Shown in pieces: positions 59,943-64,000 of a DNA stretch of 64,000 bases. Source of the DNA: Bolinopsis microptera. Lineage: Eukaryota > Ctenophora > Tentaculata > Lobata > Bolinopsidae. The notes beneath the pieces are model-generated. The model did not search any database and was not told the origin of the DNA. It worked only from the letters and a program-made list of their open reading frames with translations. The first letter of the stretch is position 1, and each line of letters opens with the position of its first letter. A program made the translations under genes and the position numbers. Where the stretch lies: contig NC_087080.1 of the NCBI RefSeq assembly GCF_026151205.1, forward strand, positions 5,684,797 through 5,748,796. Direction: 5' to 3'.

Positions 59943-61033
59943 CCTACCTTTTATAAGGTTGTGAGTGTTATTTGTTATATTGTAGGAAGCAAATGGTTAA
60001 ATTTTATTTATTCTGAATAACATAGTTTAATTCACGGTAGAAATCAAAACAAGATGTTTCCTCAGTATTTGAGTGATCAATCATACAATACAATTTTAAG
60101 AGTTGGAACAACCAATACAAATAAGTGAGACAAAAAATTAATGGGAACCCCAATTCTTTATTACTTCACAAAAAACTGAAAAGCAGATCATAGGACGTAG
60201 GCTTGAAAAATGTCTCAATAATTTCGTTACGCCAAATTTTAAATTTCCAGCGAGTTTATGGTCCCGAATCAATATTATATGTACTGGTAACATGAAATCA
60301 TATTGAAACACATAAAAGTCGGCTAGGTAAAAAGTAACGAATTTGAGCATCGACTGACAAAAATTTCTTGAAATAAATATCACTGCCAAACTACAATACA
60401 GTGTACAATAACAGACACATTGTCAATTCGTACAGTCATGACTAGCACGAATGACGAATCAGTGAAAGTTGAAGAAATTTGGTGACATAGAGAGGATTCC
60501 AAATACTAACATACTAATTAATTGGTTCAAGCAAAGAAACTATTTCGCCACAATATTTGTTTTATTATCTTGTTCAATTTGATCAAGACAGTATGACGGC
60601 TTTTTCTATCTAACCATGTTCAAACATGATAACGTCACATTCTTCAACTTTACCGAGCTAGTTATCTCACCATGACTGTCAATATTATTGATTTTTTAGT
60701 ACAGTTCACTTCTTTACTTACGTTGTAAAGGATTGAATTATAAAAAGGTCTATGACATACACGGTGTTGTCAATTTTAAAATATTAAATCATTTTGAGAC
60801 TGGCACATCTCTTTTGAAAAATAAAATGTCATGCATCAACGTACAGCTTTATAAATCACCCAAATCTAACAGCTTTCGAATCAATTAAATTAAAAAACAT
60901 TTAGCTAAATATAAATACAGCATAATAAAACAGAAACTTCGAAGAAAGAACCAACATGTTTAACAACCCTGAAGTATATAAAAAGTAAAACAAGAGAACA
61001 TATTCTTATTAACTCCTCAAATAATTACATTGA
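59943..61033. other. Intergenic: LMBRD2 promoter side and TDRD9 3' side
   Basis: No gene seen. AT-rich. ORF 60138-60389 has no recognisable content. Both flanking genes are on the minus strand, about 1.1 kb apart. Confidence 0.5.
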
Positions 61034-61273
61034 TCACCTAGAATTGGACCAATAATCAAGCCTCCGGATCTCTGTAAGATGAGCATCAGTTTCTAGATGA
61101 GCTGCCAGCTCACGTGGCCGATCAAACGTAAGTTTACACAGTCTACATTCCAGGTACTTACCAGTGTTCACGCTAGTGGTCTCATTCAACTTGTAAGTGT
61201 ACCGCTGAAGTTTACTGACACGTTTCTTCCATTTTCTCATATAAACCTGGGTTTCTGTCATCATTTGGTTCAA
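61034..61273 (-). CDS. C2H2 zinc-finger tail in a second frame, probable TDRD9 end
   Basis: 79 codons that overlap the end of the TDRD9 frame by 62 bases. It reads KWKKRVSKLQRYTYKLNE and then YLECRLCKLTFDRPRELAAH and LETDAHL, a U1-type C2H2 finger, ending LDYWSNSR with TGA at 61034-61036. There is no room for a normal intron between the frames, so either TDRD9 stops at 61212 or a one-base shift joins the finger to it. Possibly a sequence error. Confidence 0.45.
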   Translation of the reverse strand: MNQMMTETQVYMRKWKKRVSKLQRYTYKLNETTSVNTGKYLECRLCKLTFDRPRELAAHLETDAHLTEIRRLDYWSNSR

Positions 61274-64000
61274 TCTGAAGGTCAGACCCAGATGTATCCG
61301 TGAAGTAAAGAGTGCTGTGAGGCCGCACTACATCCTCATCCTCTCCAGGGTAAGTTTCAGGGAATAACTCTAGGGAGTTACAAGTGAAGTTGTCAGGACG
61401 CCAAGAGTATACGATGTTTTCGAAAGGAGGTATGGATCTCTGTCTGCCTTCAAAATCTTTTCTAAGCTGGCCAACAAGCTCTTTAACTTTCATTTGAGAT
61501 CTCTTTATGTGGCTTTCGATGTATTTGAGTTTTGAAGGGTCATCCTCGTCCTTAGTCAATATATTTGAGATGGCTAATCGAATTTTGTTAATCCGATCGA
61601 TATCAGAGCTAAGGATCCGATGATCAAAAGTCACCTGTAGATCATGATCGGGCCACAGAGGATCACCGTTTGTGTCAATGCCCAATCCAGCGATACACCC
61701 CACATAATTAAGCCTGCTAGGAGTTGTGTGAAACTGTACTTTGGGAGAAAATAGAAGAACCATCAGATCAGGAAAGCCTCTAATAGGAAGATGTTGGGTA
61801 ACTCCTCTTAGCTGTACCCTACATCCTGAGCCACTCAGTGCCACTGTACTTGCTGTTAACATTTCGGTAAAGTCATCGCTGGGGTTCGTACATATCGTGA
61901 CGGAACAGACAGAATTGGGATCGACGATGGTGCGGTATGATCTAGCCGTATTGTTAAGTCCACAGTATTCGACTTCATACGGGCTTGTGGGACCCGAGAG
62001 GACGCATTTCTCAGGTTTAAAATGGAGCTCATCTTCTTTTCTTTCATCGCTAGCCTCAATGGATTCTAATCTGACCTCGTTGCCTCCCAACATCATCCTA
62101 GCATATTCTGTTCGATAATCTGCAGTAGCAACAGTCACTGGTAAAAATTCATTTTCAACCAGCCATCTTTTTAGACTGACGTCTCCTTCAAAAAGATCTA
62201 AATGTAGTACATTATCAAGAAGGTAGAAAACTTTTGCATCAAAGTGCTTGTTCTCTAGAATCGGCCGAATATGGTCAACAAATTTTCTGTCCCATGTTTC
62301 TGCTGAAGATAAGCTTCTGGAATCCACAACGGGACAAATACCTTCAATAGAACATTCTACAGCTTGAAACGGACAGCCTGTCATCAAGAAGTTGTGAGGT
62401 ATTTTGAAGAATACGTTGGCATTTATCCACAATGAATTTCCAAAATCAAGATAATACACTTTAACATTAAAATTCGGATCAACTTTGAGAGCTTTAACTC
62501 TATATAGAGTTTTATCATTCTTTTCAAAAGTTGCTAAGCCCCACATGTTTTCTCTTATGTCTAGAGGTCTCACCTTCACTGGTTGTACCATCTGAAGTTG
62601 CTCATGTAATTCATCGAAGTTCTTCCTGATCGATGGATTACGAATTTGAACGTAAAACTTTGTTGGGCTTTCAATGTAAGTTACGGTTACCTTGACTCTT
62701 TGATCGTTCTCCGGAAGTGGAAAGGATTTCACAGATGCAACTGGCAAATTCGATTCTCTTTTAGATTCTAATTTCAGGGAGAGTCCAATCTGCTTTGTCT
62801 TCAATGCATAGTATACAGATTTACAAACTATAGACTCTGATACCATGTCAAAAGTAACATAAAGACGGTTGCTTTCGAGTGATAACCGTTTCACCGGATC
62901 AAAGACATCCTTGAAAAATGAGCTAATCTCTTGTCTGTGCTTCCGCTCCAGTTCCGAGTTAGACTGAACATTTAGTCGCATTCCTGTATACATCACAGTA
63001 TCTGAGGGAGACTTTGCTCCGAAAGTTCTCATACAGTTTTCTTTGTCTAAGAAAGACTTGTTCTGGATGAAGTAATAGGGATAATTAGCAGCAGCTAGGG
63101 TAAGTTTGAGTCGAAAGATAACCTCATAATGGGTTTGTTGGCCTGTATAGGTGGGTTGCCGCTCTTTTGTTAAATGATCTGGAACATTCATCTGCCGTAA
63201 ACAGCTGTACAGATCTTGGACCAAACTGGCGACTTCTGAGATTCTGTTGTAGTTGAGGAAATTTACTCTACAATAATCACGAGCTTTGCTCTTGTTATCT
63301 TCACTATAAAGATTATACCAATCGTTGAATACATTGAGCATCATAATTGGGTCACTGAAAGTTCCTTTGGCTTTTTTCATTCGTGAAACATAACTTTTCA
63401 GCTTCTGCTCTTTGATGTTATAAGGAATTTCAAGAAAGGCTGGTAAAGATAAGCATGCTGCCATAATAACAGCTTCTCCCAGGCAATCAAAAACAAGTCC
63501 AAACATTATAAGACGAGACAATCGAACATCAAGTGGCATGGCACCCATGACATGTCCAAGAAAGGTGAGGTTTTGTTTCAAAGGATTGTCAATACATCCT
63601 TTGGGTAAAACAAGGGCTCCAACTTCTAGCAGCAGAAGAGCACCTTCCCTTAACTTATTCAAATCAGGAGGATCTAAAGCATATGAAAGCATCTCTTCAG
63701 GCTCCCCAATGTTGAGAATTTTACACCAAAGAATCAGTTGTTCTACAGAGCATCGTTGCATCTCTGGAGTGGTGAAATCGTTGAGTTCTTTGAGAAAGTT
63801 CCTGTAGATAAGGCGGTAACATCTACCACGGGATACCCTCCCTGCCCTTCCCTTCCTCTGATCAAGAGAAGACTTAGGAGCCCAGACATACTTTAAGGAT
63901 GACATGCCAGTTCCAGAATCTGCGTGCAACTCTTTGGACAAACAGAAATCGATTACGTATTTGATATCTGGAACTGTGATCGAACTCTCAGCAATGTTTG
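61212..64000 (-). CDS. TDRD9: TDRD9, DEAH-box helicase with Tudor domain (3' part)
   Basis: 928 codons open to the window edge; the N-terminal half lies outside. It begins at helicase motif V (NIAESSITVPDI). Motif VI QRKGRAGR is at about residues 47-54. The helicase-associated HA2 region follows (TTPEMQRCSVEQLILWCKIL, LLLLEVGAL, GHVMGAMPLDVRLSRLIMFG), then an OB-like part (YPYYFIQNKSFLDKENCMRT). A Tudor domain follows at about residues 440-560 (KFYVQIRNP, YRVKALKVDPNFNVKVYYLD, FGNS). TDRD9 works with PIWI proteins in germline piRNA silencing of transposons in animals. The combination of DEAH helicase and Tudor is diagnostic. No intron in this part. Confidence 0.92.
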   Translation of the reverse strand, partial: NIAESSITVPDIKYVIDFCLSKELHADSGTGMSSLKYVWAPKSSLDQRKGRAGRVSRGRCYRLIYRNFLKELNDFTTPEMQRCSVEQLILWCKILNIGEPEEMLSYALDPPDLNKLREGALLLLEVGALVLPKGCIDNPLKQNLTFLGHVMGAMPLDVRLSRLIMFGLVFDCLGEAVIMAACLSLPAFLEIPYNIKEQKLKSYVSRMKKAKGTFSDPIMMLNVFNDWYNLYSEDNKSKARDYCRVNFLNYNRISEVASLVQDLYSCLRQMNVPDHLTKERQPTYTGQQTHYEVIFRLKLTLAAANYPYYFIQNKSFLDKENCMRTFGAKSPSDTVMYTGMRLNVQSNSELERKHRQEISSFFKDVFDPVKRLSLESNRLYVTFDMVSESIVCKSVYYALKTKQIGLSLKLESKRESNLPVASVKSFPLPENDQRVKVTVTYIESPTKFYVQIRNPSIRKNFDELHEQLQMVQPVKVRPLDIRENMWGLATFEKNDKTLYRVKALKVDPNFNVKVYYLDFGNSLWINANVFFKIPHNFLMTGCPFQAVECSIEGICPVVDSRSLSSAETWDRKFVDHIRPILENKHFDAKVFYLLDNVLHLDLFEGDVSLKRWLVENEFLPVTVATADYRTEYARMMLGGNEVRLESIEASDERKEDELHFKPEKCVLSGPTSPYEVEYCGLNNTARSYRTIVDPNSVCSVTICTNPSDDFTEMLTASTVALSGSGCRVQLRGVTQHLPIRGFPDLMVLLFSPKVQFHTTPSRLNYVGCIAGLGIDTNGDPLWPDHDLQVTFDHRILSSDIDRINKIRLAISNILTKDEDDPSKLKYIESHIKRSQMKVKELVGQLRKDFEGRQRSIPPFENIVYSWRPDNFTCNSLELFPETYPGEDEDVVRPHSTLYFTDTSGSDLQIEPNDDRNPGLYEKMEETCQ

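Noticed and set aside
58317-58697. 126-codon ORF with a [10 protein letters not shown] repeat
   Set aside because: Only the part from 58472 down is LMBRD2 exon 2; the rest is the 10-bp AAATGTACAA repeat in the intron.

Overview
This is a eukaryotic, animal window. It contains spliced genes with GT-AG introns, a piRNA-pathway helicase (TDRD9), an LMBRD2 orthologue, PLAC8 and SOUL family genes, LINE, SINE, hAT and Tc1/pogo-type elements, and many minisatellites. It is AT-rich and repeat-rich. An invertebrate, perhaps a cnidarian-grade animal, fits best, but the species cannot be fixed from the sequence.

The backbone is one very long minus-strand gene. LMBRD2 can be rebuilt from 14 exons with matching phases (59942 down to 1938, 631 codons plus stop) and therefore fills about 58 kb. 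Its introns are the home of nearly everything else. The 38.7-kb intron 9 (3499-42169) holds a PLAC8 cluster on both strands (five open copies and two broken ones), a secreted two-domain SOUL gene, a sulfotransferase-like gene with an in-frame TGA in its PAPS-binding loop, a decayed HEAT-like gene, a small secreted-protein gene and many transposons. Intron 8 holds a 4.9-kb inverted-repeat element packed with more than 4 kb of GGA-type polypurine satellite. Intron 3 holds two plus-strand genes for secreted cysteine-rich or thrombospondin-like proteins. Upstream of LMBRD2, on the same strand, is the 3' part of TDRD9 (61212 to the window end), with a zinc-finger ORF in another frame just behind it.

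The PLAC8 cluster has a readable history. Around 19.3-23.6 kb a PLAC8 gene (+) faces the SOUL gene (-). Upstream of it, three tandem units (about 7657-10788, 10789-14135 and 14136-18560) each carry a PLAC8 copy, its 3' flank and only the 3' end of a SOUL gene. In each truncated SOUL end a 17-bp piece of former coding sequence has grown into a minisatellite (about 11, 16 and 48 copies). hAT elements then landed in unit 1, with an 8-bp target duplication and empty sites in units 2 and 3, and in unit 3, where one broke the PLAC8 copy. A second, diverged PLAC8 pair lies inverted at 28.8-33.5 kb.

Two LMBRD2 splice sites have become tandem arrays. The exon 2 end with its donor is present in 11 copies of 52 bp, and the exon 5 acceptor is the last unit of a 13-bp minisatellite of about 15 copies. 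All calls come from reading the sequence. Family names rest on recognised motifs and remembered family layouts, not on database searches.
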